64,000 bases of DNA, taken from assembly GCA_036250225.1 (NCBI GenBank), contig JAPZLL010000012.1:620001-684000 (forward strand), in the 5' to 3' direction. Positions 33,545-44,862 of the stretch are shown piece by piece. The position numbers were made by a program, and so were the translations under genes. Below the pieces are notes generated by a model. It saw nothing but the letters and a program-made list of their open reading frames with translations, was not told the origin of the DNA and made no database searches. Source of the stretch: Cercophora sp. LCS_1. Lineage: Eukaryota; Ascomycota; Sordariomycetes; Sordariales; Lasiosphaeriaceae. Each line of letters starts with the position of its first letter. Positions within the stretch are counted from its first letter, which is position 1.

Positions 33545-34023
33545 GTTGATGATGTTGGTGATACTTGATGACTTGGGCGATTATGGCGCAGGAGCTTATG
33601 GATGATGAAGAATTTAGTGACAAGGAGGATTAGGAGGCAATACTTATGGACGAGAGACACCCCGAGTTCGCTACCCGAACGTTTGAGAATTTTTGGTGTA
33701 AGTGGCCCTTGACCAATGAGGGCTGAGCTTCGGGACCCGAAAGTTGAAAGCCAATGGACCGGGAGTCAAAGTTTCGGGACATGAATCCACCGTACAACCA
33801 AACCCGACTCGCCACACACCGGACCCGGCGTCCAGGTTTCGTAAACTCGGTCATATCCCTGACTTTGGCAGTCCCAGTTCGAGCGGGGTTCGAATGGCTT
33901 TACTCCTGGAGCCACTCGTCCACCAAGTTCGCCGAGAGACAACTCCGGCCTTGATCGACATGAAACCTCTGGAATCCCAAGAAACAAAAAAAAAAAGAAA
34001 GAGCCCCGATTCAAAGCGCGTCC
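33545..34023. other. Spacer between the NmrA-like gene and the Zn2Cys6 gene
   Basis: 478 bases forming the promoter of the NmrA-like gene and the 3' flank of the regulator gene. An A-rich run is present at about 33986-34001. Nothing else is recognised. Confidence 0.5.
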
Positions 34024-35079
34024 TCACAACCCGGCTGCCCTCTCCCTCAAAACCTCCACAGTCCTCTTATACTCCCCCATCAGCCACATGCCCAAAACCC
34101 GATACAACCCGCCACCACCCTCCTCCTCCGTCTCCATGAACAACCCAATCAACTCCTCCGTCTTCTTCAACTCGCTCAAAACAACCTGGTTCCTAACACT
34201 CTCCCAAACACTTGCGTCCTCTACCCCAAAACTCCCCACCGAAACCGGCACACTCTCAACCGCGAACCCTGTGACTTTGACCAACCCCTCTCTCCCCTCC
34301 TCTTCATTCTGTCCCCCGTCCCCACCCCTACCCCTGATGCTCTCGTGTGTCCCACCCCACCCAACAGCCTGCTGATACCAAATCAAAACCCTCGACACAA
34401 TGCTCGCGTGCACCATAGCCCTATGCCCACTCTTTGCACACGCACATTTCAACAACTCCATCATTTTTGCGACAGCACATTTGTTAAACGCCAAGACCTG
34501 ATCGAACCGCGCCGTTACCGTGACTGCGTTTGATTCTGGCGCGTGCAGCGTCGGGTCCGGACAGATGAGGTCGCGGAAGATCTCGTACGAGGAGCGGGGA
34601 CAGCTGTGCTTCTCGCTCTCCCTCTCAGGTGTGCTCTCGGGCGTGGGAGTGTGTTGTGGGTCGAATGGGGAGAGGGAAAAGGGGAAGAGGGGAAAATCTT
34701 GGAGGGGAAAGATGGTGTCCAAGAGTTGGAGGTGGCCTGGGCTTGGGCTCGGGATGTTTGGGGGTTGTTCGAGTGGTGGTTGTTGCTGTTGGAGAGGTGG
34801 TGGTGGTGGTCGATTGTGCTGGGGAGTGCGATGACGACGCCGTTTGGATGCGGATGGTTGCTCGGGGTTTGTTGGTAGTCTTTTGCGGGGCGTTTTGCCT
34901 GCTTGGCGTGAGACGCTGTAGATGCATGCGATACCAAGGGAGGCGCAGCGAGCGCATTGGGGGCGTTGGCGGTTGCATTTGACTTTGGCGTCTCCGCAGT
35001 TGTCGCATGATGAGCGGAGTTTCGGAACGGGAGCGGATGGATGGTTGGTGAGGTTTTGTGAAGGTGATGACTCGACCAT
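34024..35079 (-). CDS. Zn2Cys6 transcription factor with AflR-type C-terminal region
   Basis: Nuclear regulator of 351 residues in one exon. The binuclear zinc cluster is complete with Cys at 25, 28, 35, 42, 45 and 52 (spacing 2-6-6-2-6), preceded by a short tail and followed by a basic linker (KTPRKRLP, SKRRRH). A Gln/Pro-rich disordered stretch leads to a C-terminal region (LLKCACAKSGHRAMVHASIV, ILWYQQAVG-like segment, MWLMGEYKRTVEVLR) resembling the aflatoxin regulatory protein domain. Such proteins usually activate a nearby secondary-metabolite cluster, but no backbone enzyme is visible within the window. The start is the first ATG; the frame is open slightly further upstream without another ATG. 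Confidence 0.85.
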   Translation of the reverse strand: MVESSPSQNLTNHPSAPVPKLRSSCDNCGDAKVKCNRQRPQCARCASLGIACIYSVSRQAGKTPRKRLPTNPEQPSASKRRRHRTPQHNRPPPPPLQQQQPPLEQPPNIPSPSPGHLQLLDTIFPLQDFPLFPFSLSPFDPQHTPTPESTPERESEKHSCPRSSYEIFRDLICPDPTLHAPESNAVTVTARFDQVLAFNKCAVAKMMELLKCACAKSGHRAMVHASIVSRVLIWYQQAVGWGGTHESIRGRGGDGGQNEEEGREGLVKVTGFAVESVPVSVGSFGVEDASVWESVRNQVVLSELKKTEELIGLFMETEEEGGGGLYRVLGMWLMGEYKRTVEVLRERAAGL

Positions 35080-37932
35080 TTCTTCCGAGTGTTTCAACGT
35101 GATATTTTGTCGCTAGCGGTGAAAGATGGGAATTGTTTTGTGGATGCTTCACATTCGCGAGAATCATGTGGTTGGTGGTTGGGGAACACCTGCCGCGTGA
35201 AAGAGGGGAGTTAGCCCTAACCCTGATCCAACCGATGCGGCTCTCGTCAACTTGGTCTTGCATTTTCAGAGATTGAATCTTATCACAAAGAATAAAGTTT
35301 TGGAGTGGGTATACGTTTTCCTCCCCGGACATGAGCAGTTGCAGGCCATTCCCGATATTGTTCATCGCTAAGCTTGACTGCCTCAAAAGCTGCCAAGCGT
35401 CGCTTTGATGTAAATTTGTCGACTTTTACTGGATCGTGCCAGGCAAATAATCACCTGGCTCATGGTGTAAGATAGGTACAATACCTTAGGTTCGTACTTG
35501 GGAAATACAACGGACCTAACTTACCAAATCAATTCTATCGAGTTGGTGAGATCACTTCAGGAATTGAGTTTGATTCCCGTCTGGAAGACCTCGAGCATGG
35601 GGTAATCAAAGGACCAAGACAGGTTCTTTTTTGATTAGTGAACTGGAGGGTATTCACGGAAGTATTTTGAACCCGCAGCCAAAAGCAACGCAAGCCCGAA
35701 TCCGAATCAAGAACATCATTTCCCGCCAACAGCGCACTTGACCTTCCAACCACTCCGAGAGGGAGACGAAAAATCTCAACGTCTTACACAATCGAGCACA
35801 CTTTAAGGCCTGTATTCGAGTCTCACTATCCCTTCGACTTGTATGATATCTGCCACAAATCCATAGTAGCCCATCAGCTAAGCCCCAGTGTCTATCAATG
35901 TTGAACAGGGGCACTCCCTCGTCTATTGATCCGGTAGAACACACTGCCATAACCATCGCGCGCGTGTGCCCAGAACAGCAAGCAATCCCGCTGATAAAAT
36001 GACGCCGGTCCTTCTGCAATCCTTCGAGCCCCGTGCTCATCTCGGGACGAGACCGGGCTAAGTCAGTTCAAGTATGGCCCCGATGTTAGTCTCCCCCAAC
36101 TCCGGCGACACACTAGTATCCTGCCATGTCTCGGAATTCGGAACCCACTAAGCTTCTAGAGAAAACGGGGGTTCGAGACCTCAGCTGCCAGGGGACCATC
36201 GAGGGAGAGCTTTGTAGAGTAATCAGCACACCGTGTCAACCGTGGTGATGGGTGATTGGGTTCTGGAGAACACGGTCGCTGACCACAAAGCTTGGGCTTC
36301 GGTTCAGCACCTGCCGCCGCTCGCTGACTCAGACTGCCTTGCAACGGTCCGAATGTTGCAGGGCTGAATAGGGAAGTGAGCCCGCGAGGCGGTGGTGATG
36401 CGCTGATGACCCCTGCCAAGAAGGCGGACTAGCCTCCACACCTCATCATGATTCATCGGCCAACACCACGCTGGGCAATACCAAAGCTGCCGAGAAGAAC
36501 AGTTGGTGATAGCAACTGCTCGCCGCTCCCAAGTGCAATCGTGTTGCCGACTTCTCTGCGAGGCTTCGCCCGCCCGCCTTGTGCTCGAGGGTGCTCCAAG
36601 CCTTGTCATAACGGGCCACTGGCACTCGCGCCCAAAACCCGGGTCTGGTGATGTCCTGATTTTTCGCTGTTGGGGGAAGGCTTGTTGATATCCATGACCC
36701 CCACGTCTCCTTAGCGTCGTCCGTTGCACTGCCAGGGGCCATTTCCCCGTGGTGCGGTCGGCACTGGCCAACAAGTCAGGGGCCAACTAGCCTCCCCCGG
36801 ATCGCTCCGATCAGCCAATGGTGGCCCCTACCGCAGCGGTCTAAGGTCCGTTGGACCTCGGACTTTTCGGTGGACCTTTCAGTGGACTTTCCAGTCACTT
36901 TTCCTTCCTGCAGCGAACACCGCCGAGAATGGGCACGTGGTGGGCGCCCAGTGAGTGAGTCGTCACGTCGACAATCTAGGCACTGGTTTCATGTCCGCCG
37001 CCCACTGACTCAATGCCGGCCGGCAACGCGCCCTACCTAAATCGCACCAATCATCGCTACAAAGGAGCGAGCGCTCCGGCGCAGGTGCGGTCAACGAGAT
37101 GAGGGTGCGTCGATGCCATGCCCATCGATCTTTGCAGTTACCAGAAACCCCGAGATCGTGCATTCGTTACTCGCCCGGCCCATTGACACCTCTGGCCTCT
37201 CTCTCCAGACACGCAGCGAGGCTTTGTCGGGTACAGTCCCCAGGTAAGCGGTACAGAGGCCCGAGTGAGAGGTAACATTCCGCCGACATACGTGCTGTGC
37301 CGGGAATCTGTGCCATGGTGACGGGTTCTATCCGAGCGGCGGCGGCGGCGGAGCAAAGGGCAGTCGTTGGTCGGGGGTGGTCCGTGATTCCGGGCACAAA
37401 TCAGTGCGCGATGAACAGTTTCCAGCGCCTGAAATTGCCCAGAGGGTTGTCCTGGCCCCTGCGGAGGGTTTCGCGTACGCCCTGTGGGGTGGGCCGTGTG
37501 GTGCCAGACCATCAGATCGCCATTTCAGAAGGCCGAGCAACATTGGTGGATCGCTTCGGTGGCCATCTGTTGCCCTCGCTGGTCTCATGCTGTTGGGACA
37601 GCAAGAGAATCACCGCGCCGCCCACTGGCGCAAGAGAGCCAATCACATCCCAGGGATAGCTTTCGCTTTGACCTGGCATGTGGCGCGGGGGGTTGCACAG
37701 CAGCTCACCCTTGCGTCTGGCCCCTCGGCGCAAGCCCTCTCCGGGACGCCCTGGCAGCCGTACCCATCCTCTCAAAATGTTGACCGATCCCATATAATCA
37801 CTGCCATGGCCATTTGACTTTCGCCGTCCCGCAGCCGCTCTTTCTCGCCCCCGAAGGAGCGAACTCTCGGTACGCCCGCTCGTCAAACTGCCGTTGCTTT
37901 TGCATCCCGGTTGTGCTGCTCCTCGACCAACC
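35080..37932. other. Long gene-poor region upstream of the Zn2Cys6 gene
   Basis: About 2.9 kb with many short, overlapping, unrelated frames and no family resemblance. It probably includes the regulator's promoter and degenerate sequence. A small degenerate 12-bp repetition (TTTCxGTGGAC-type) is visible at about 36868-36902. Confidence 0.45.
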
Positions 37933-38583
37933 ATGGCCATCGGCTCAGACTGCAAGGGATCCCGAAGTGTATCGGAGAATTGGTCCGACGCCTACTTTGC
38001 TGCCCACATCCGCGAACTGTCCCTCCAGGGGCAACCGGGTGGTTACACCACGGCCATCCAAACCATCTCGTGGCACACTCCTCCGGACAGCACAACAAGT
38101 CCATATGGCTTACTGTCTTTTCCGGCAGAGCAGCTTGTGGCCATTTGGTCTGCCTCGCAAGGGAGCCCAGACTTTGCCAACTCGCAGTCCGTCCTAACGC
38201 CCGTCATCCACATCCCTCAATGCCGCCTGGATGTCGAACCCGTCGGGACTTTCCCGTATAGCGGCTTGGTCGAGCGTGTCGCCATCTCCGGATCAGTCGT
38301 CAGGGCCATGATGTCTCAGGCGACGTTACCATCCGACATGTCGGCCCTCCGTCCTCACCATGATGACAACGACGATTGGGTATACTCCCGGTGCCTCTTG
38401 AGCGACTTCTCAACCCTCAACGAAGACCAGGCCAAGACGCTTTCAGACCGAGGACAGCTCTGCTGTCTGGCAAGTGTGGTGCTGGCAAGGGAGGACAGCA
38501 GCAGGGAGTGGGATCTTTTTATCGTTGTCCATAAAGTCACTGCCCATCGGCTCCCCGAGCTCGGCATGTGTGCATGTGACTAA
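37933..38583 (+). CDS. Small orphan protein (hypothetical)
   Basis: Unrecognised single-exon protein of 216 residues. Support comes from C-ending codon preference over the whole frame, a strong start context (CCAACCATGG) after a C/T-rich leader, and a TATA-like CATATAATC about 140 bases upstream. The product has no signal peptide or membrane segment. It reads as a mixed globular protein (TAIQTISWHTPP, YGLLSFPAEQLVAIWS, DFSTLNEDQAKTLSDRGQLC) with an HHDDNDD acidic patch, and ends Cys-rich. An N-terminal extension to 37894 is possible but does not begin with a better context. It could also be the first exon of a longer gene. Lineage-restricted orphan is the best description. Confidence 0.5.
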   Translation: MAIGSDCKGSRSVSENWSDAYFAAHIRELSLQGQPGGYTTAIQTISWHTPPDSTTSPYGLLSFPAEQLVAIWSASQGSPDFANSQSVLTPVIHIPQCRLDVEPVGTFPYSGLVERVAISGSVVRAMMSQATLPSDMSALRPHHDDNDDWVYSRCLLSDFSTLNEDQAKTLSDRGQLCCLASVVLAREDSSREWDLFIVVHKVTAHRLPELGMCACD

Positions 38584-39889
38584 ATTGCATTGGCGTTGGG
38601 GGCATGGCTTGAGTGGTCCGGAGTTTTGGTTTTGGCGCACAACAAGGCAAAAAGGTGCACACAGTGTTGTACCCGTGCGGAGGTGGATCGGCGGGATGTC
38701 TGGGCGTTTTTCTTGTCTGCACGGTTGGGACGGATTGGTTGGTTGAGGTCGAGGCCGAAAAATGGTTTGCCGATGGGTGTGCTGGTATGACGGTGAATCA
38801 ATGTCGGCGCTGGTGTTCCTGTGGAGTTGGATCCTGTCGTTCAAAAGACCCTTCTAGAAGCCAATTTTCCTGTGTTTGCATCCATCCGCCTGCAAGTTCG
38901 GCAGATTTTGCATGCGTGTCAGCCCAACATTCGTGCCTGGACGGTTGAAGCAGGCTCTCCCGGCGCCATACTGGTGGGCGCGTCCAACCCTACCTATCAG
39001 CAGCGGCAACGGACCAGCGCACCCAACAGGCCACAGAGAGCTGCCGAGCCAGCGCTGGACCGAACCAAGACGGTGCAGGTAGCCATATGGGTCGATGCGC
39101 AAGCAGTTGCAGTGCTGAACACAAGAGCCAATGGCTTTGGCGGGTCGGGCTCGAATCGCGGCGGGCCAGGGCGCAGGTTTGTGGTTTGTGGTTTGTGGTT
39201 TGTGGTTTGTGGTTTGTGGTTTGTGGTTTGTGGTTTGTGGTTTGTGGTTTGTGGTTTGTGGTCGGTGAAGCCGCACAGGGCCAAGGCCGGTCTGAACCTA
39301 GTTCTGCACTCCGCTGTCGGTTGCTGCCGCGCCCTCGTGGGCAACAAGCTTGCACTGTCGGTCAACGCTATGTGTTTGCTTGACCCCTGCGCGGCTGATA
39401 TTGCATGCGGCATCGTACGAGAAAAGGGCGAGTGTTGATATAATTCGCCAGGCGAAGCCCAAACGAAAGCGTTCAGTGTGGAGGTTCCGGTTTTGGTGGA
39501 GTGGTCGTCCAATTATCGATGGGTACCTAGGTGGCAGTTTAGGAATAAAAACTCCGCGAATTCTAGACCATATGAACGACGGCTGGTCCTGCAGTATAAA
39601 GCAAAGTGTGCCTGCGGGAGCAACATCGGTCTGCAACGACACCTCGTGGGAGTTGAAAATCAAGAATGCAATGCAACCTAAGTTAAATCGGCACAGGCCG
39701 TGGGAATTCGAAAATTGAATTCAACCAAGGTTCTGCGCTAACAACTAGCACAGGCAACCACGACGTAACTTCCTTTCAAGACTTCGCTCTTTGAATTTGC
39801 CCTCGCTCCACTTCCATGAAACAGTCCTGATGACGAAACCCCGAACTGGACCCACCACGTCCCAACCCCCACCTTCAATATTCAAAGTG
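38584..39889. other. Intergenic region containing a heptamer array
   Basis: About 1.3 kb between the orphan and the bHLH gene. It holds the 12-copy heptamer repeat at 39176-39259. A frame spanning the repeat (38821-39438) is open on both strands because a 7-bp unit shifts frame each copy and lacks stops, so it is not taken as coding. Confidence 0.5.
39176..39259. repeat. Twelve-copy GGTTTGT heptamer tandem repeat
   Basis: GGTTTGT is repeated 12 times head to tail with no mismatch (84 bp), followed by a partial GGT. The unit is not the TTAGGG telomere repeat. One strand is G/T only and the other A/C only. Confidence 0.95.
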
Positions 39890-41242
39890 TCATCGACCGC
39901 ATCGGTTTGCCTTTTCCAGTCTCGTCTGCAACTCGGCTATCTCACGCTTGCGCTTCAGCCTGTCATCCTCCAGGTACACAATATGCATCCGTGCCTTCTC
40001 CAGCACGTTGGCTTTGCTAAGTCGTTTATTCTGACCTTGCCCAGTGGCAGGCTGTCCGGACGACGTTTCATCTTCTCCCTCCAGCCCCAAGCCCAACCCC
40101 TCCCCTGGGAGCACACTAAGAAGACGCTCAAAGTGTCCATGTAACCGATTGCGGTAGTCCTTTTCGACCTGGTTGTGGCTCGTCCTTGCCCGTTGCTCCT
40201 GGAGAGACTCTCCGGGCTTGGCTGTTGGCTCGGCCCGTTTGTTCCTCCTCGCGGCCGTCCTCAGTGTTTGCCCTGGAACCAGTATCCGCCGTGGGGCTTC
40301 TTGGCTCGCGGACGACCCTCTTCTTTTAGACATGCTCGACTCAGACGAGCTACTCTTCTTCCTACGGGTGCTAGCTTTCTCAGTCGGCGGCGAAGCCCTG
40401 GAGCTCTGGGCCTTTGGTGGCTCGGGCGATGCCTCGGATACCTCGTCAACCTCCTCTGCCGATACCCCAGCCCTGTCCCGCTGTGTCTCGTGTTGATCGA
40501 CAATGCCCGACCGCATCAAGCCCACATTGGAGTCAGAGAACTTGGAGGGCAATTCTGCGTGGGGATAGGCATGGGTCGTCCAGCCCGTTCCCGTCACGTT
40601 GCATGGGCTCAACTGCTGCGAGGTGGGATCCTCGGCAAAGGAGAAGGGACCTTTGACGTCGAGGAAACCGGGCGATGTTCCGTCACTCCCGGCTGGAGTG
40701 AGAGGTGTCATGGGAGACCATGTCGACTCCAGAGGAACAGCATCGTATCCACGGCGGGTCGATGCGGCTCCGAGAGTTGTCACGAATGAAGGAGCGGAGA
40801 CACCGACGGGATGGCACATTCCTCCATACGACCCATCACCGACAATTGGGTATACCTGCGATGATTCTCCGGACCAGAAAACAGGGCTCGGTCCCTGTTC
40901 ATCTGCCGGCGTCGGGAGGCGATAGTCGGTCGTTGTCGATTGTTCGAAAGACACCACCGGGGGATACATCAAGAGACCCAGCGCCTGAACAGATTAGCCC
41001 TCGAACCTCCATCGACAACCCGAGTCACTCGATGACGGCAGTTATCCATCGCTAGGAAACACCACGACGCTCCGACTCTCTGGCACTCGGCAAGCCCAGG
41101 CTTGGAGGCAAGATAGCGTCTGGTAGTGTGTGGCCACGCCGCTAGCGGGAACGGGACGGGACGGGGAAGTGGGACGCCGTTTGGCGCAGCGGCATACCTC
41201 TGGGTGGTGATCCATGTGGAACATTTGCTGGTTTGAATCCAT
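39890..41242 (-). CDS. bHLH transcription factor of SREBP-like type
   Basis: Nuclear DNA-binding protein of 379 residues. A first exon of 45 nt (41198-41242, MDSNQQMFHMDHHPE) is joined across a 213-nt GTATGC...TTCAG intron to exon 39890-40984. The join is in phase and the main frame has no better ATG than an internal one at 40969. The N-terminal ~250 residues are disordered and Ser/Pro-rich with a basic stretch (STRRKKSSSS). The bHLH spans about 281-353: basic region ARTSHNQVEKDYRNRL, where Tyr replaces the usual Arg as in SREBP-type factors, a loop of about 30 residues rich in Gly, and helix 2 RLSKANVLEKARMHIVYLE. No membrane segments follow, so it is not a classical SREBP. Similar fungal proteins regulate development and branching. 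Confidence 0.85.
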
Positions 41243-44200
41243 GGTCAAGGTGGTCGACTTGTCGGGCTTTTAGACGATTGGCAAGATTCATTCCAGACGA
41301 GACTTCAGGGAGCAGTGTTGGGCCAAAAAGCTTTACATGGGAATTTCTCCTCTTGATCCGATTTCGACCTTGTCGGCGGCTCCAGCAGCCAACCCAAGCA
41401 ACCCTTGGCATTGGTCCACACCCAGGCAAGCCCTCCTGCGCTTGCACTCCTTTTGGGGAATGCAACGCCGCTGGCAAGCGGGACAGCACGGAACTCGCTG
41501 GAGGCTCTAAGAGACAGCAACGTCATTGCGAGACACGGCACCGCTGCCTCCACCGCGTCATAGGGTGGCAGCCCCTGCTGTGGCGTCCTCGAGCCGTGCG
41601 AAGCTGTGAGCATCGGGGTTCCCTCAGATTGCCTCCAAGGGAATGATGGGAGATCACGCGCTGACATCGGCTTCATGCACATATCAGGAGATTTGCCAAC
41701 CTGGCGCTTCATAGACCGGTCTAGACACGAACTCTTGCATGTACCCGTACAGGCCCTGTGCGGTACTGGATGTCTGTGTTCGGATCGACGAGTTACCCAC
41801 CCACCCGGCAGAGTCGATACCCTCGATCCCAGGGACTCAGAGCTGCTGCCTGCCATGACACTCTCTGTGGTTTTTTTTTTTTTTTTTTTTTTTTTGCGCT
41901 GCGAGTCGATTTGGTTCCCGCAGGCGAACCATAGGGGACCATGGCAAGCACGGCGCCCTTGTCGGGGCGACGCGGCTGGCTCTCGCAGAGTCTTTCCCCC
42001 CCGCAAGCGAAGCGGCTTCTGCACCCGGCCCATTTGGCACTTGCCAGACTGCTACAACACACAGGTTACCGAATTGATGCTAAATCACCCAACCCCGTTG
42101 AGCGATATGCGTCTGCAGCCTGGTCGACCTCGCCATAGGAGCAACGTACCCTCGACGAGCTGATGTTGCGGACATGGGGCACGCTCAGGGGGGCGCCCCT
42201 CCCTGTTCAGAGACAATAGCGTGCTGGACGGGCACTCGATCAGGTCCACAGCACTCCGCAGACTCCTGGTGTGCAGCTGACGCCTGGCGCGACCGCCAGC
42301 CGGGCGAATGTTGCGGTCTCTGGAGGCACAATGAGGTGCTACTGCTGCTGCTGCGGTGCGGTGAGACAGCGAAGCAGGCCTCTGTTTGTGCCAAAGCCCT
42401 TGAAGCTGCTGCAAGGTTGCGCCTAGGCGACCGAAAGTAGCGACCACTCGCGCGCTGTTATCAGAGCGGAGTGTTTTCCGCCAATCCCAGGGCTCGCTTT
42501 TGATGGTCCGGGAGGGGAAAGGAAAAAAAAAGCAATGAGGCGCACGCTGCTGGCGTCTCGGGATGCCGAGCCTTGGGCAATTGCGCAGCAGCGCACTCAC
42601 TGCTTAGGCCATCAATGCAAGACGGAGGGTTTCCGCGGACGGTTAAGACAACGCTACATGAGGGACGTTCGGAATCTGGAGTCGTGTGGCGGTACGGGAT
42701 AACCCCTCGAGCACCTGGGCAATCGCGCGGTTCACTCAGGTTGCGATGAGTTATCAAGCTGCTGTCGTTGCCGCACAGCTGGCTTCGGGCCGGGAGAGGG
42801 CCAGCGGTCGGCCATTGGCCCTGCCGGCAAGATGCCAAGGAATCCTTTGAGATCCGGCCCCAACAGGGTCTCCCAAGGGATCGACAGCCGCACGCCAGGC
42901 ACAAATTCTAAAGCTCAGTCGTCCAGCAAATGGCAAATTGTGAAAACACGACACTTCTGCATGCTGCCCCACCGCTAGAAGCGGCAGAGATGTGATAGCT
43001 CAACCCGGCCAGCATTGGGCACAGCTGTTACACGACGGCCACAGCGCAACAGTGCGAATCCACACGGCAAACTTTGCCATTTGAGAGAGCCGAGGGTCGC
43101 GGTCGTGTCGTCAGGTCAATGGTCGGCCGGGACGGCGTTGCGCGTCTGGAAGTCAGTTCACAATTCCGCGTCAACTGGTTGCTCAAAGCTCACCATCGCA
43201 GCACCAAGACGGGGCGGCTCCTTCACGGGGAGCTAGAGAGCTCGGTGCCGGTCTGGCTGCGTGCGGCTGGTGTACCCAGCCCGATCGAGTCGGCTCGCCA
43301 CTTGGGCCTGTTGCGAGGGGTCGCAAGGGCATTCGCAGTGCCGCCAGCTGCACGGTGACGGCCATGCGTGATTGCATCGTTGGCTCACGATGCCCGGCTC
43401 CAGCCCTTCGATTGGCCGTGTGAACCCCCCCCTTTTCTGGCTGCATCGAATTTCCCAGCCCGACCGCGTATCAAGCCGGACACTGTCCGAGTCCCCGAGA
43501 CCGACACAGGTTGCGATCCTCTCTCGCCCCAGACCCGAGAGAAGGGAATGCCAAGAGAGGCCTTTCAACTTCAAGGCCAAACCCATCGCGAGCAGGTTTG
43601 TCGATCACCCAGCCCAAGAGGCCTTTCACGGCTGGCAAAGACTTCGCCTACAAATGCAAGTCCTCGCTTGAGGTTGGGTCACAGCAAGGACGCTGCAGGT
43701 CTGGTTAGTCATTTGTGTCTCACCCCGAATGCCCTGGGCAGCTCGATGAGGGCCCCATTCCGCGACCTGGCTCTTCCAGCGAGCAGGATGGAGTTGCGAG
43801 TGCCGTCGTGGCAGACCAGACAGTCCAGGACGGCAGTCACACCGCATACGCGCACGGCCATACTGTGATCCAGCAGACAGCCTCGGCGCGCTGTGCGACG
43901 TTGAGTGTCCCCAACGAGCCAACGAGCCAACGCCGCAATTGGCACGTCAGACGGGCGTTGGGTCGCAGTTCCCCGGCCATTCGCTCGCTGTGCTACCGGG
44001 GGCCAAACATATCTCTTGGCGGCGCTCAATTGGAGGCTTGTTCGCTCGCCGGGTTCCCAATTGGCGCAAGGTCTCAGAAGTCTGTTTCATCCGCCCAGGT
44101 CAACGAGACTCTTACCGACGGAACCCCTGTCGGCCGTGTCCCGAAATGGCCACATACACACACCACGCCGTTCACCGTGCTGGCCGCTGCTGGAGGTCAG

Positions 44201-44862
44201 TCCAATGAGCCCAAGGCTGTCTCGTATCCGGAAGGCCTGAACACACACACACACACAGCGCGCTTTGCGTACGCCAGAGTCAGAAAAAGAAAGTGCTGTC
44301 GAGACGACAAATGTGTTGGGTGTGCCTGATAGATGCGCAGGTGATGACTGTTGATTTTGAATTTTATGACTGAATGGCTTGGCTCGACGCAAGGGAGAGA
44401 ATGTTGGTTCTCTTAAGACCGATCGATTTGTGGGGTCCTGTCAAGGCAAGACCAACAGCCATGCTTTGAATCGGTCGCGTTGATGAAGAGAATGATGATT
44501 TAGGCCCGTTTACTTGGTTCTCTGGTTGAACCATTTGGTCAGTTGGAGTATAAGTCTGCGCAAAGATGGGCGTGGTGTGTGTGCAATAAGATGTCGTGTT
44601 TGCCAAGTGGGTTTGGCTCTTCTCGTTTCGAGCATCCATTTCCGGAATTCTTGGAGACCATGCCCACCCATCGGCGCTTGTAGCAACGGGGAAAGTGCAG
44701 ATTTGCCGCGAAACGGAAGAGCCAATGGGACCTGGGCCACGTGGGGGGGTCAGGGCCGTCCACCCGAGAGCGGAGCACAGCTTTTAGAAGGACTTGATCA
44801 CCTGATTTTCAGATGGGAGGACGATACACCCAGTTTGGACGACAACCCACAAGGACGACAAG
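41243..44862. other. Longest intergenic region, upstream of the bHLH and AsaB-like genes
   Basis: About 3.6 kb lying between two divergent genes. It has many short overlapping frames, none family-like, plus a T25 tract (41871-41895), an A9 run near 42522 and an (AC)8 microsatellite at 44241-44256. Long upstream regions are common for developmental bHLH genes, and unrecognised upstream exons or non-coding transcripts cannot be excluded. Confidence 0.5.

Noticed and set aside
36150..37800. Possible degenerate transposon, because of many overlapping medium-length frames on both strands
   Set aside because: No terminal repeats, transposase or reverse-transcriptase motifs, or target-site duplications could be found by eye.
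39176..39259. CRISPR-like or telomeric array
   Set aside because: Units are contiguous 7-mers without spacers, in a fungal genome, and the unit is not TTAGGG.
38821..39438. 205-codon plus-strand frame spanning the heptamer array
   Set aside because: The repeat is stop-free in several frames of both strands, which creates artificial open frames. Flanking residues show no family signal.
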